This document shows, piece after piece, positions 17,877 through 25,857 of a stretch of 64,000 bases of DNA (the first letter of the stretch is position 1; each line of letters begins with the position of its first letter). The stretch is from CAZQBY01 sp964592405 [NCBI: uncultured archaeon]. Lineage in GTDB: Archaea > Altiarchaeota > Altiarchaeia > JAFGQM01. Below the pieces are notes generated by a model. It made no database searches and had not been told where the DNA came from. It saw only the letters and a program-made list of their open reading frames with translations. The position numbers and the translations under genes are program-made. The stretch lies in assembly GCA_964592405.1 (NCBI GenBank), contig CAZQBY010000005.1:24703-88702 (forward strand), read 5' to 3'.

Positions 17877-19808
17877 ATGCTTGAATCCACTTGGACCAAC
17901 CACACTGGGAAAAGCCGTATTGGAGTCCGACTACCCGGAAAGAGGGGGTTTTATGTCTCAGCCCCTCTCCTCGGAGCTACACTATTCCTTGTAGCAGCGG
18001 TCTTGGCCGCCACAGTTGCAATAGAGAACGAGGCCCGTATACAGGTGGCAAGGAGCGCAGATATTCTGGGCAAGCTGCAATTCATGTCGCAGGCCATACT
18101 GGCTGACAGTTATAATGTCCTGTTGCAGACCAAACTTGAGGTCATGACAAAAGATTTCCTAGAGAGGGGATATTTTGATATAGACACACAGGAGAATGAC
18201 TGGAAGCAGTCAGTCAAGAGCAATCTGCAGAGCTATTACATAGACAACTTGGGCGAAACACTTGGACTGGATATAGCCGCCTATGCTAAGGCATATAGCA
18301 ATGTCCCAGGAATAGACAAGTGCTGGGTAGGGCATGCAGGAGACTACCAGTCAACACCCACTACTTATGACTCCAGCACGAATGATGGCAGTATTATGGT
18401 TATGGCAGCATCCTATGGTGAACGTATAGAGTGTGATGTCAGAGAACCCGAAGGACATCTTTCAGTGGACATACTGGGGAGGGCCTACAGAGTCAACATA
18501 CGTGTTGCAAAGCTCTATGATACTGCCAGATGGGTGATACTCACAACAAAAGGAGCACTGAACAGTGGCATAACCGGCGTGCCGGAGCCAGTAGCCTCTT
18601 GGAGCAGTTCCAGATGGATCAGAATCAAAAAGACGGATAATATCCCCGTGAATCCACAGGACTCACAGAATCTTCAGGCCATAATAGAGGACTGGAGCAG
18701 GATAATGAAATGGCTGGGCGATAGGATAATAAGCATATCCAACAACTATCTGAGTAGCAGCGGGCTGGTGGGTATCAGCCTTAGGGAGTTAGACATTGAA
18801 AAGGAAGAAAACGGGAAAGAACGGGGGCTGATGGACTTTGATATTTCATGCGCGGGGGAGAAGCAATACAGAAACTGTATGCCGTTTAGACTCAAGATAA
18901 CACTGGGAGATGCCGACTGCAGTAAGGGCGGGGAGCCCGTCATGTATGGATCAGAAAGTTTCTATCATCTGGCAGAGGAAAACCGATGGTGGATCAAATG
19001 CGGGGCGTCTGCCTGCCCACAGGAATTTAATGAGATCATGTACCAGATACTCAAGCCGATAGAAAGCGTCTGCGTGGACTACTTTGCCTATGTGGACTCA
19101 GTTTATCCGGTCTGCAGGAAGTGGATAGCAAAGGAAAAATCACTTACGATAAAAGGGGTTGTGGAGGACGACCACGAGGACTACTTGGCCACAGGATCCG
19201 AACATACACAGTTTAGGTTTAAGGACCAGCAGCCGAATGTTGATGTGACTACTACAAAGAAAAACCGCCTCAGATGTGATAAAGAGGGAATTGGTGAGCT
19301 GAAGGAGAATGACATCAATGTATACAAAAACAATGTGATCATCCTGCTGGAAAACATCATCATGAAATTTGGGGTGGCACGGGTTCCGGGCAGTTCTCTA
19401 AAAAGATGGGTAGACAAGGGAAGTGTTATAAGAGACCTAGATGATCCAACCCTGAAGCAGATATACAAGAACATCTATGGTCAGGGAGTCTTCCCCAAAA
19501 TCTGTTTTATGGGAGGTATTGCATCCAGCGACGAGTGTAAGAAACCCGAAATGTCGGAAAAACCCCAGATTGAGATATGGGTGGATTGGGACGAGACCAG
19601 AGAAAACTGCATAAATATGGTGGATAAGCTCTGCCAGACCTTCTACAATGACCCATCCCTAACAGCAGTTCCTGAATATACTGAGACATTCTGCAGGAAC
19701 CTCTTCCCAAGGAAGGAGGATGCAGTAGGAGGATATGGAAGATTGAGATGCGCCGGCAAGGGGGACGGGATATACATAGAGATAGGTCCTGGAGACACTA
19801 CCCCCTAA
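17877..19808 (+). CDS. Large pilin-like, cysteine-containing surface protein
   Basis: I do not recognise a named family for this 643-residue protein. The N-terminus resembles a type IV prepilin: a basic leader ending KRG (22-24), then F25 and a hydrophobic helix to about residue 49, without the usual glutamate at +5. About twenty cysteines occur in the remainder, suggesting an extracellular disulphide-rich domain. Residues 67-149 are clearly homologous to residues 50-132 of the 922-aa protein at 59557 (shared pattern QAI-x2-D-x-YN, FLE, ID, KQ, YA-x-AYS-x2-P). A TATA-like CATATAATC at 17849-17857 predicts a leaderless start at 17877. It may be a minor pilin or surface adhesin. Confidence 0.8.
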   Translation: MLESTWTNHTGKSRIGVRLPGKRGFYVSAPLLGATLFLVAAVLAATVAIENEARIQVARSADILGKLQFMSQAILADSYNVLLQTKLEVMTKDFLERGYFDIDTQENDWKQSVKSNLQSYYIDNLGETLGLDIAAYAKAYSNVPGIDKCWVGHAGDYQSTPTTYDSSTNDGSIMVMAASYGERIECDVREPEGHLSVDILGRAYRVNIRVAKLYDTARWVILTTKGALNSGITGVPEPVASWSSSRWIRIKKTDNIPVNPQDSQNLQAIIEDWSRIMKWLGDRIISISNNYLSSSGLVGISLRELDIEKEENGKERGLMDFDISCAGEKQYRNCMPFRLKITLGDADCSKGGEPVMYGSESFYHLAEENRWWIKCGASACPQEFNEIMYQILKPIESVCVDYFAYVDSVYPVCRKWIAKEKSLTIKGVVEDDHEDYLATGSEHTQFRFKDQQPNVDVTTTKKNRLRCDKEGIGELKENDINVYKNNVIILLENIIMKFGVARVPGSSLKRWVDKGSVIRDLDDPTLKQIYKNIYGQGVFPKICFMGGIASSDECKKPEMSEKPQIEIWVDWDETRENCINMVDKLCQTFYNDPSLTAVPEYTETFCRNLFPRKEDAVGGYGRLRCAGKGDGIYIEIGPGDTTP

Positions 19809-19874
19809 ATCCGCTGGATATATCCGCCACATATCCTAATTGTGACTTTTCTAACTTGATGTTCAAAACCTATT

Positions 19875-20525
19875 ATGCTTTTTGACCACCACATCCATTC
19901 CAAATATTCTGCTCTCGACTCCGCTTCGGAGATAGGGGACATAATAACATCAGCCAGAGAGCGGGGACTTGGAGGGATAGCAGTGAGCGATCATGATGAG
20001 ATAACCGGGTCGCTTATTGCTGCAAAACGGTCTTCAGACGACCTGATTATAATTCCTTCGGTAGAAATAAGTTCAGCAGATGGGCATATTATCGGATTTG
20101 GCATCAAAAAAAAGATTGAGGCTGCCCTTTCGGCAGAGGAAACCATAAGGAGGATACACCACCTCGGAGGCATAGCTATAGCGGCCCACCCCTACGATGT
20201 CTTCAGGCACGGTGTAAAGGATCTGTGCTGGAAGCTGGACTTTGATGCCATAGAGGTGAACGGCCACTGTCTTTATGGAAACAGGGAGGCTGAGAGGGCT
20301 GCAAGGGAGCATAAAAAACCACTGGTTGGAGGGAGCGATGCTCACGCATTGGGTGGCATAGGTGTAATAGCAACCGAAGTCAATGGCAACGGAGCAGATG
20401 AGATTATGCAAAACATCATGGAAGGTAAGTGCAGACCAGTTTACTGCAGGAACAGAATTTCACTCAAAACCTCAATAATTACAGACAAAATCTTTAGAAA
20501 ATACCACCTAGCAAGGAGGCTATAG
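19875..20525 (+). CDS. PHP-domain phosphoesterase
   Basis: Metal-dependent phosphoesterase of the PHP superfamily. All four family motifs are visible: HxH (H6, H8 in HHIHS), SDHD (38-41), the AAHPYD histidine segment, and GGSDAH. The length of 216 aa fits the single-domain COG0613-type enzymes that act on small phosphate esters or nucleotides. The substrate cannot be read from the sequence. Its stop interlocks with the convergent PadR gene over 6 nt (20520-20525). Confidence 0.88.
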   Translation: MLFDHHIHSKYSALDSASEIGDIITSARERGLGGIAVSDHDEITGSLIAAKRSSDDLIIIPSVEISSADGHIIGFGIKKKIEAALSAEETIRRIHHLGGIAIAAHPYDVFRHGVKDLCWKLDFDAIEVNGHCLYGNREAERAAREHKKPLVGGSDAHALGGIGVIATEVNGNGADEIMQNIMEGKCRPVYCRNRISLKTSIITDKIFRKYHLARRL

Positions 20526-20828
20526 CTTTGACATTATATTACGGAGAATGGTCTTTCCCCTCTCAAACTCCTCAATTCCTGCCTCTGTAATGTGATAATA
20601 CTTGCGATTGCGGCCATCCACATGTTTGTCTATTTTCCGGACAAGACCCCTATGCCTCAGGGAATACAGAACACGATAAGCCGTCACGTTGCCTGGCTTG
20701 AAACCAAAACGCTTGGCTATGGCCCCTCGCAGTTCATAACCATACATGTCCCCCTCTCTGAGCAGAGAGAGTATGTAAAGCCAGAGATTCTCCTTCGTAA
20801 GCTTATGCATAAGACGTTTGGAAGACAT
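20520..20828 (-). CDS. PadR-family transcriptional regulator
   Basis: A 102-residue winged helix-turn-helix protein: LTKENLWLYILSLL, GDMYGYELRGAIAKRFG and GNVTAYRVLYSLRHRGLV form the PadR DNA-binding fold, followed by RKYYHITEAG and one C-terminal dimerisation helix. Such short PadR proteins sense small ligands or stress. It is divergent from ksgA with only about 40 nt between starts, so it may regulate itself and possibly ksgA. Confidence 0.9.
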   Translation of the reverse strand: MSSKRLMHKLTKENLWLYILSLLREGDMYGYELRGAIAKRFGFKPGNVTAYRVLYSLRHRGLVRKIDKHVDGRNRKYYHITEAGIEEFERGKTILRNIMSKL

Positions 20829-20870
20829 GGTTTATTATGATTTATAGACATAAAACTATGTGAAATCCTG

Positions 20871-21563
20871 ATGGCGAAACTAGGGCAGCATGTCATGGTT
20901 GATAAGCGGGTTTTGGAGAGGATTGCGGACAGCGCACAAATCAGAAAGGGCGACAGGGTGCTGGAGATTGGAGCAGGAGATGGCATTTTGACAGAAGAAC
21001 TTGTAAACAGGGGCGCCCATGTAATTGCAATAGAGATAGACGGGAGACTGTTTGAAAGTCTTAGGGCGAGGTTCCCCAGTCAGCAACTTATCAATGCTGA
21101 TGCCCTGCGGGTCAGGTGGCCGCCATTTGACAAGTGTGTTTCCAACCCGCCTTATTCTATTTCCAAGAAGCTTATACTCAAGCTACTCCAACACAATTTT
21201 AAACTTGGAGTTCTTACTCTCCAGAAAGAGTTTGCAGAGAAGCTGGCAGCAAAGCCGGGAGAGAAAAAATATGGAGTTGTATCTGTCTGCACACAGCTCT
21301 GCTGTGATATTGAATTACTTGGCAGGATTCCAAGAAATGCGTTCAGACCACAGCCGAAAGTGGATTCAAGACTCGTTCGCCTCACAACAAGGCTGAGGCT
21401 GGATACCGGCTTCCTCTCATTTGTAAGAGAAATGTTTCAAAAGCGCAACAAAAAAGTTGGTGCTAGAAGGGTCAGAGAGCTCAGGCCAGAGGATTTTTTA
21501 ACCCTTTACCAACATAATAAAACCCGGAGCAGACCGGCTCATTGCCAGTTCCCCAGCCTGTGA
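20871..21563 (+). CDS. ksgA: Ribosomal RNA small subunit dimethyladenosine transferase
   Basis: KsgA/Dim1 dimethylates two adjacent adenines in the 3'-terminal hairpin of 16S rRNA. The family start KLGQHVMVD is at 3-11; SAM motif EIGAGDG at 32-38; acidic EID at 55-57; catalytic NPPY at 92-95; and RPQPKVDSRLVRL in the second half. At 230 aa it is somewhat short, the C-terminal helical domain ending soon after RNKKVGARRV. The AUG start at 20871 matches the family N-terminus. Confidence 0.93.
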   Translation: MAKLGQHVMVDKRVLERIADSAQIRKGDRVLEIGAGDGILTEELVNRGAHVIAIEIDGRLFESLRARFPSQQLINADALRVRWPPFDKCVSNPPYSISKKLILKLLQHNFKLGVLTLQKEFAEKLAAKPGEKKYGVVSVCTQLCCDIELLGRIPRNAFRPQPKVDSRLVRLTTRLRLDTGFLSFVREMFQKRNKKVGARRVRELRPEDFLTLYQHNKTRSRPAHCQFPSL

Positions 21564-21588
21564 TTCAAAAGAAACAGTAAAAAATCCT

Positions 21589-21729
21589 CTAGATACCCCT
21601 CCACTCCGTATGCTCATCAATATCCTTTGTGTATGTGGGTCCCCCATCTGTGATTGGAGGCAGTCTGACCAAAACAAATTTTTGAAAGTGATTAAAAATT
21701 ACCAACAGCGAAGGGCAGAAGCTGAGCAT
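21589..21729 (-). CDS. Possible small protein (46 aa) or gene remnant
   Basis: The 250-nt gap between ksgA and sua5 holds one plausible short frame on the minus strand, 46 codons from ATG 21729. The second half is polar and protein-like (VRLPPITDGGPTYTKDID then EHTEWRGI); the first half is hydrophobic. TATA-like sequence (TATAGATATTTAA) lies just upstream on that strand. It could be a real small protein, the tail of a decayed gene, or chance. I recognise no family. Confidence 0.3.
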   Translation of the reverse strand: MLSFCPSLLVIFNHFQKFVLVRLPPITDGGPTYTKDIDEHTEWRGI

Positions 21730-21812
21730 TGGTTAAATATCTATAACATCAAGATATAGTTGGTATAGTTTGTGATGCCTATCAAATTTTTCATCTCTAT
21801 AATCTCTATATA

Positions 21813-22376
21813 ATGGTTGAGATAATCCAGATCGAAGAGACCCGCCCTTCTTCCATTGCGGAGCGCATAAGGGGGGGTGAGGTGTTCATATACCCGACGG
21901 ATACAGTCTATGGCATAGGCTGCGATGCATTCAACAAAGATTCAGTGAGACGCATATTCAGGATAAAGCAAAGACCCAGGAACAAACCGCTATCGGTGGC
22001 CTTTTGCGACATTGACCAGCTCCTCCGTTGCGTCTCCCTAAGTAGTGGGCAGGAAGCGCTTCTCAGGAAACGGTTGCCCGGACCATATACATTTATAGTC
22101 ATGAACAGGACAATACCAAAGATTGTAACCGGTGGGCTGGATACAATCGGTGTCAGAATTCCTGACTACGGGCTGGTGAGAAGGATAATCCGGGAGGCAG
22201 ACACGCCAATAGTAACAACCTCGGCTAACATCTCTGGGGAGAGGGCACCCGACTCCCTCCATGAGATATCATGCGATCTTCTCAACAGAGTTGATTTTGT
22301 AATTGACGCCGGGAAATGTGAACTTGGCAGACCCTCGGAAGTCATAGACCTGACAACCGGCAGGAGGCTGCGCTGA
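21813..22376 (+). CDS. Threonylcarbamoyl-AMP synthase (Sua5/YrdC)
   Basis: Makes the threonylcarbamoyl-AMP intermediate for t6A37 modification of ANN-decoding tRNAs. YrdC-fold motifs: YPTDTVYGIGCDA (about 28-40), the IKQRPRNKPLSV nucleotide-binding segment, LPGPYTFI, VGVRIPD-type TIGVRIPDYG and TTSANISGE. At 187 aa it is the YrdC-only form without the C-terminal Sua5 domain. The start at 21813 follows a TATA-like CTATATAATG, so the message may be leaderless or have a very short leader. Confidence 0.93.
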   Translation: MVEIIQIEETRPSSIAERIRGGEVFIYPTDTVYGIGCDAFNKDSVRRIFRIKQRPRNKPLSVAFCDIDQLLRCVSLSSGQEALLRKRLPGPYTFIVMNRTIPKIVTGGLDTIGVRIPDYGLVRRIIREADTPIVTTSANISGERAPDSLHEISCDLLNRVDFVIDAGKCELGRPSEVIDLTTGRRLR

Positions 22377-22433
22377 AGATTCCTATAGTATCCGCGATCC
22401 GGACTTTTTACTCCTGCCGGATAAACTAATGAA

Positions 22434-23849
22434 ATGGCTCTGAGCTCGGTATTGAGGAAGGTTGATGAAAAAAAGGGCAGTATAATAAAACTGAAGGAAA
22501 AGGCATCCATCTCACATTTCAGGAGAGAGAGATCCAAGACCGGATTTGAGGTCGAATTTTTGCTAGTCGACGGCAAAGGGCGCGTGTCCAACAGGGCAGA
22601 CTCTGTCATCAGGCATATAAAAGACAACAGCATAGCCAATGAAGTCATAAGGGAATGTTGTCATTCCTATATTGAGATGGGGGTATATCCGAGGATATAC
22701 GTGCGTAATGTGGCAACAAAGTTCCTTGGAGATATGCTTAGTGTCCTGGATGTTGTCGAGGGACTGGGCCTGCAGATATTCCCTTTGGCCATGTATCCTT
22801 ACAATTACAGGCCAAAGATGAGATGTGATGGGTGGTATGGGCTCAAGAAAAAAATCTTCGGCAAAAAGTGGGAATATGCCGGCAGATGTGCTGGCTTCCA
22901 TCTTCATTATTCATTACCCAAGGGGATATTCAGTTATGAGGACCGCCATCTGGTCAAAGATGCACTGCAATCTGAGAAGGAGAAGACTCTGAATTCCTAT
23001 AATTTTGCAATTGCAATCGACCCGGCCCTGACAGCATTCACACAATCCTCACCACTTTTCAACGGAAGATTTCTGGGCAAGGATTCAAGATTGCTCCTAT
23101 ACAGAGGAGGTAAGACTCTGGGATACGATGGCCTCTATACTGACTATCCGCTGTTTGGTGCACTGTCGGGTTACATATACAGCTACGAGGATCTCATAGA
23201 TCTGGTTTCAATGCGCCATCGGGAGTGGCTCAGGATTGTCAAAAGCGCTGGAGGGGATGTAACCATCCTGGAAAACAAAAACAAACTGGATTTTGCTTGG
23301 AACCCTGTGAAGATAAACAAGGTTGGATCAATAGAATTGCGCAATATGGACATGAACATGCCCTCAATTTTGATGGCAGTGGCAGTCTTGGTGAAATACG
23401 CTTTGAGGGATATCCAGAGGGAGGGACTGAGGGTTGTGCCGGACATCCTAGCTATAGACGAACCATTCAGATTTGAGGATGATACCATATATATCCCCCC
23501 ATTCAGACATGTGAGTGATAGGTTACAGAAGGGAGTAGCACTGGAGGGATTTGAGAACGATCTGGTTTATGCCTACTGTAAGAGGTTTTTTGCATTATGT
23601 CTGCATTTCGTTAACAGGAAGTATTATCCGGTCCTAAAACCTATTAAGGAGATGCTTAAGGGGAGAAAAACAGTCTCTGATGAGATTATAAACATGATAA
23701 AAAAGAGGGGCCATGATTGCAGAGGGGAGGTGCCTGAGCAAATCCTGAGGGAAATTGTTCTTTATTACTCAGGGAGACTTAGGCGCGATATAAACAAAAC
23801 AAGAAGGCTTATGGAATCCCTGACTGAGGAGGAGCGCGTCTGGCTCTAG
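22434..23849 (+). CDS. GCS2-like carboxylate-amine ligase (putative)
   Basis: A 471-residue protein resembling the glutamate-cysteine ligase 2 (YbdK) family of ATP-dependent carboxylate-amine ligases. Supporting features are GFEVEFLLVD near residue 38 (metal/ATP-binding acidic strand), AGFHLHYSLPKG around 155-170 and SIELRNMDMNMPS around 300-312, which correspond to the conserved GxHVH and ELR-x2-D regions. The substrate is undetermined; gamma-glutamylcysteine synthesis is one option. A T-rich TATA candidate (ACTTTTTACTC) lies about 30 nt upstream. Its stop overlaps the convergent M20 peptidase by 4 nt (CTAG). Confidence 0.7.
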   Translation: MALSSVLRKVDEKKGSIIKLKEKASISHFRRERSKTGFEVEFLLVDGKGRVSNRADSVIRHIKDNSIANEVIRECCHSYIEMGVYPRIYVRNVATKFLGDMLSVLDVVEGLGLQIFPLAMYPYNYRPKMRCDGWYGLKKKIFGKKWEYAGRCAGFHLHYSLPKGIFSYEDRHLVKDALQSEKEKTLNSYNFAIAIDPALTAFTQSSPLFNGRFLGKDSRLLLYRGGKTLGYDGLYTDYPLFGALSGYIYSYEDLIDLVSMRHREWLRIVKSAGGDVTILENKNKLDFAWNPVKINKVGSIELRNMDMNMPSILMAVAVLVKYALRDIQREGLRVVPDILAIDEPFRFEDDTIYIPPFRHVSDRLQKGVALEGFENDLVYAYCKRFFALCLHFVNRKYYPVLKPIKEMLKGRKTVSDEIINMIKKRGHDCRGEVPEQILREIVLYYSGRLRRDINKTRRLMESLTEEERVWL

Positions 23850-24958
23850 GATAGAAAGCTGCGAGTGAAACCAATTATTGCTTCTGTCGCCTTTACCATC
23901 CCGGGTATTAATGCATATTCTCCTGGTTTGTGAGCCTGATTATTCTCACCGGGGCCAAATATTATAGCGGGGGTACCTCGTCTGTAGAAATACTCTGAGT
24001 CTGCCCTTCCCAGTGCTATCATCACCTCAACATTCTCTCCAAAACTTTTTTGGATGCTCTCCTGAAAGGCTTTGACAAATCTTGAGTCCTCATCAAGGAA
24101 ATAGCCAGGAGAGAAATAGGGTATCTCCACATCTGCCCTCACACCAGACTGTTTAATGGCCCTCGTAATCTTGCTTTTGACATCCTCCCTCCCGGGAAGT
24201 GTCCTGTAGTCCACAGTGACCTTGCAGAGCGAGGGTATGATGTTGGTGGCGGGTGAGTTACTATTTATCCCGACTATGGAAAGCGTTTCTGGCAGTTCCC
24301 TGCCAAAGTAGTGGCCCCTGAGCAGGTCGTGCTCTTTCAGATGCTGCACAAGCTTCACTGCCTCTTCTATTGCATTCTTTCCAGTATGGGGCCTAGATGA
24401 GTGTGTGCTCTTGCCTCTGACATCTATCTGCAGTATCATCCTCCCCCTGCATCCAGCTGATATCTTGGGAACCCCTTTATACATGGTTGGTTCGAGCACT
24501 ATACAACCATCTGCCGTATAACGCTCTGCCGCGTACATACTTCCCTTCGGCAGGCGCCTGTTCTTCAGGACCGATTCCTCAGCTACAGTAAAGGCTAGAA
24601 TGAGCTTACCTTTCAGTTCTCTCTCGTCAATGCTCTTTGCAATCTCCATCATAGAGGCCACTCCGGCTTTGCAATCGGAGGCTCCCAGACCGATTATCCT
24701 GTTCCCTCTTATCTCACCAGAATATGGATCACTGTTATATCCCTGTGGTGGGACCGTGTCCAGATGCGCATTGAGCATAAGCGACTTTCTACCAGAGCCC
24801 AGCTCGGTGTAAACACTGCCAACTTCGTCAGTTATAGTCCGGATACCGAAACCCTCCAGGTCGTTCTGCACGAACCTTGCTATAGTCCCTTCACTGCCTG
24901 TGATGCTGGGAATGCGGATAAGCTCCTGCAGGGTCTTCACTAACCGCTTTCTGTCCAT
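23846..24958 (-). CDS. M20-family metallopeptidase (ArgE/DapE/LysK type)
   Basis: Zinc-dependent deacylase/peptidase. Ligand and catalytic motifs: NAHLDTVPP (about 61-69), LGASDCKAG, AEES, the GRADSEYFYRRG C-terminal segment and NNQAHKPGE. A dimerisation (lid) domain lies between GRMILQIDVRGKSTHSS and KSKITRAI. Family members include N-acetylornithine deacetylase, succinyl-diaminopimelate desuccinylase and LysW-peptide hydrolases. The arginine genes 17 kb away make an ornithine-forming role possible but do not prove it. Length (370 aa) is normal. Confidence 0.88.
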   Translation of the reverse strand: MDRKRLVKTLQELIRIPSITGSEGTIARFVQNDLEGFGIRTITDEVGSVYTELGSGRKSLMLNAHLDTVPPQGYNSDPYSGEIRGNRIIGLGASDCKAGVASMMEIAKSIDERELKGKLILAFTVAEESVLKNRRLPKGSMYAAERYTADGCIVLEPTMYKGVPKISAGCRGRMILQIDVRGKSTHSSRPHTGKNAIEEAVKLVQHLKEHDLLRGHYFGRELPETLSIVGINSNSPATNIIPSLCKVTVDYRTLPGREDVKSKITRAIKQSGVRADVEIPYFSPGYFLDEDSRFVKAFQESIQKSFGENVEVMIALGRADSEYFYRRGTPAIIFGPGENNQAHKPGEYALIPGMVKATEAIIGFTRSFLS

Positions 24959-24992
24959 CGGACTGGTATTTTATGCTTAGTGGATGAAAAAT

Positions 24993-25066
24993 AAGCGGTG
25001 ATGAAGCGAACAACCACTGAGGCTTTCGCAAGAAAGCCGGTGATGAGCCTTATGAGCACTGAAAGT
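24993..25066 (+). ncRNA. C/D box guide sRNA
   Basis: All four boxes are present in order: C GTGATGA (24998-25004), D' CTGA (25017-25020), C' GTGATGA (25040-25046) and D CTGA (25059-25062). The two guide regions are each exactly 12 nt (25005-25016 and 25047-25058), the standard archaeal architecture for directing 2'-O-methylation by L7Ae/Nop5/fibrillarin. The D'-C' spacer folds into a perfect 7-bp hairpin GGCTTTC-GCAA-GAAAGCC. The D' guide is nearly complementary (10 of 12) to the conserved GGCUGUUCGCC-type segment of 23S rRNA; this target is inferred from memory of the E. coli sequence. Confidence 0.88.
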
Positions 25067-25089
25067 CATGCCTGTCGCAAGGTCCGCTT

Positions 25090-25842
25090 TCACATACCCT
25101 CTTCATAAAACCTTCTAAATGTAATTCCAAGCTCCCTGGAATCCTTTCCTTCTTTCCACTGCTTTTTGCGCTTCAGTTCTTCTATCCTCTCTCTTAGGGT
25201 CTGTCCAACCTGTATTAGGAATTTTTGTCTTACCCTGTATGGATAGTGCGGTTCCCTCTCCATCATCAATTCCATGAGGGCTGCTGGATAGGGATCTGCG
25301 AGATATTTTCGGCCACCCCATTCGAACATAACCAGAGAGTGCGGGGTATTGACATCCGATATGGTGCGCACATGCCTGACTCCTTTGGCTCCCTTGGCCT
25401 TTAGGGCGGCTATCAGGGCATCACACCCACTCTTACATCCCCATGCCGGATAAGGTTCTGTTCCCCTAGACCTTATGAATGGTGCAGGTATCCTCCCTGT
25501 TGTAAAGATATCATGTGCAGTTTGGTTATCATATACATGTTTTAGGACAGCCCTGTTTTTCTCCGGCGTGTAAAACCCACGAATCGATTCGATCATACGA
25601 TGGATTCCATCAATACTGTCTGGGAAGCTTCTTGCAAATTCCCTAACAGCACCGGTTACTCTTGTGGGATTCGTCATGCTCCTCAATAAACGTCTCCGCC
25701 CCTTTCCAGTTTTCTTAATAGCCCTCTCAGCTATATATTTTCGGCGGTATTGTGAGAAATAAGTGGAATACATCCTCTGGCGCTCATCTTTGCTCAGCGA
25801 CAGTCTTCTCCTCCGCTTCTCCGGTTTCTTCTGAGGTGTCAT
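25090..25842 (-). CDS. Putative transglutaminase-like protein (unknown role)
   Basis: I do not recognise this 250-aa protein by name. It begins with a highly basic region (1-60, many Arg/Lys, no signal peptide). The middle contains a cysteine in GCKSGCDALIAALKAKG (about 136-152), a histidine in NTPHSLVMFEWGG and an aspartate in KYLADPYP. This spacing and context (helix after Cys, His and Asp on successive strands) are those of the transglutaminase/papain-like superfamily. The C-terminus is again charged and helical. It is co-directional with polB, 15 nt after the polymerase start region ends at 25858, so the two may be co-transcribed. Confidence 0.65.
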   Translation of the reverse strand: MTPQKKPEKRRRRLSLSKDERQRMYSTYFSQYRRKYIAERAIKKTGKGRRRLLRSMTNPTRVTGAVREFARSFPDSIDGIHRMIESIRGFYTPEKNRAVLKHVYDNQTAHDIFTTGRIPAPFIRSRGTEPYPAWGCKSGCDALIAALKAKGAKGVRHVRTISDVNTPHSLVMFEWGGRKYLADPYPAALMELMMEREPHYPYRVRQKFLIQVGQTLRERIEELKRKKQWKEGKDSRELGITFRRFYEEGM

Positions 25843-25857
25843 TTCCTCTCACTATTT

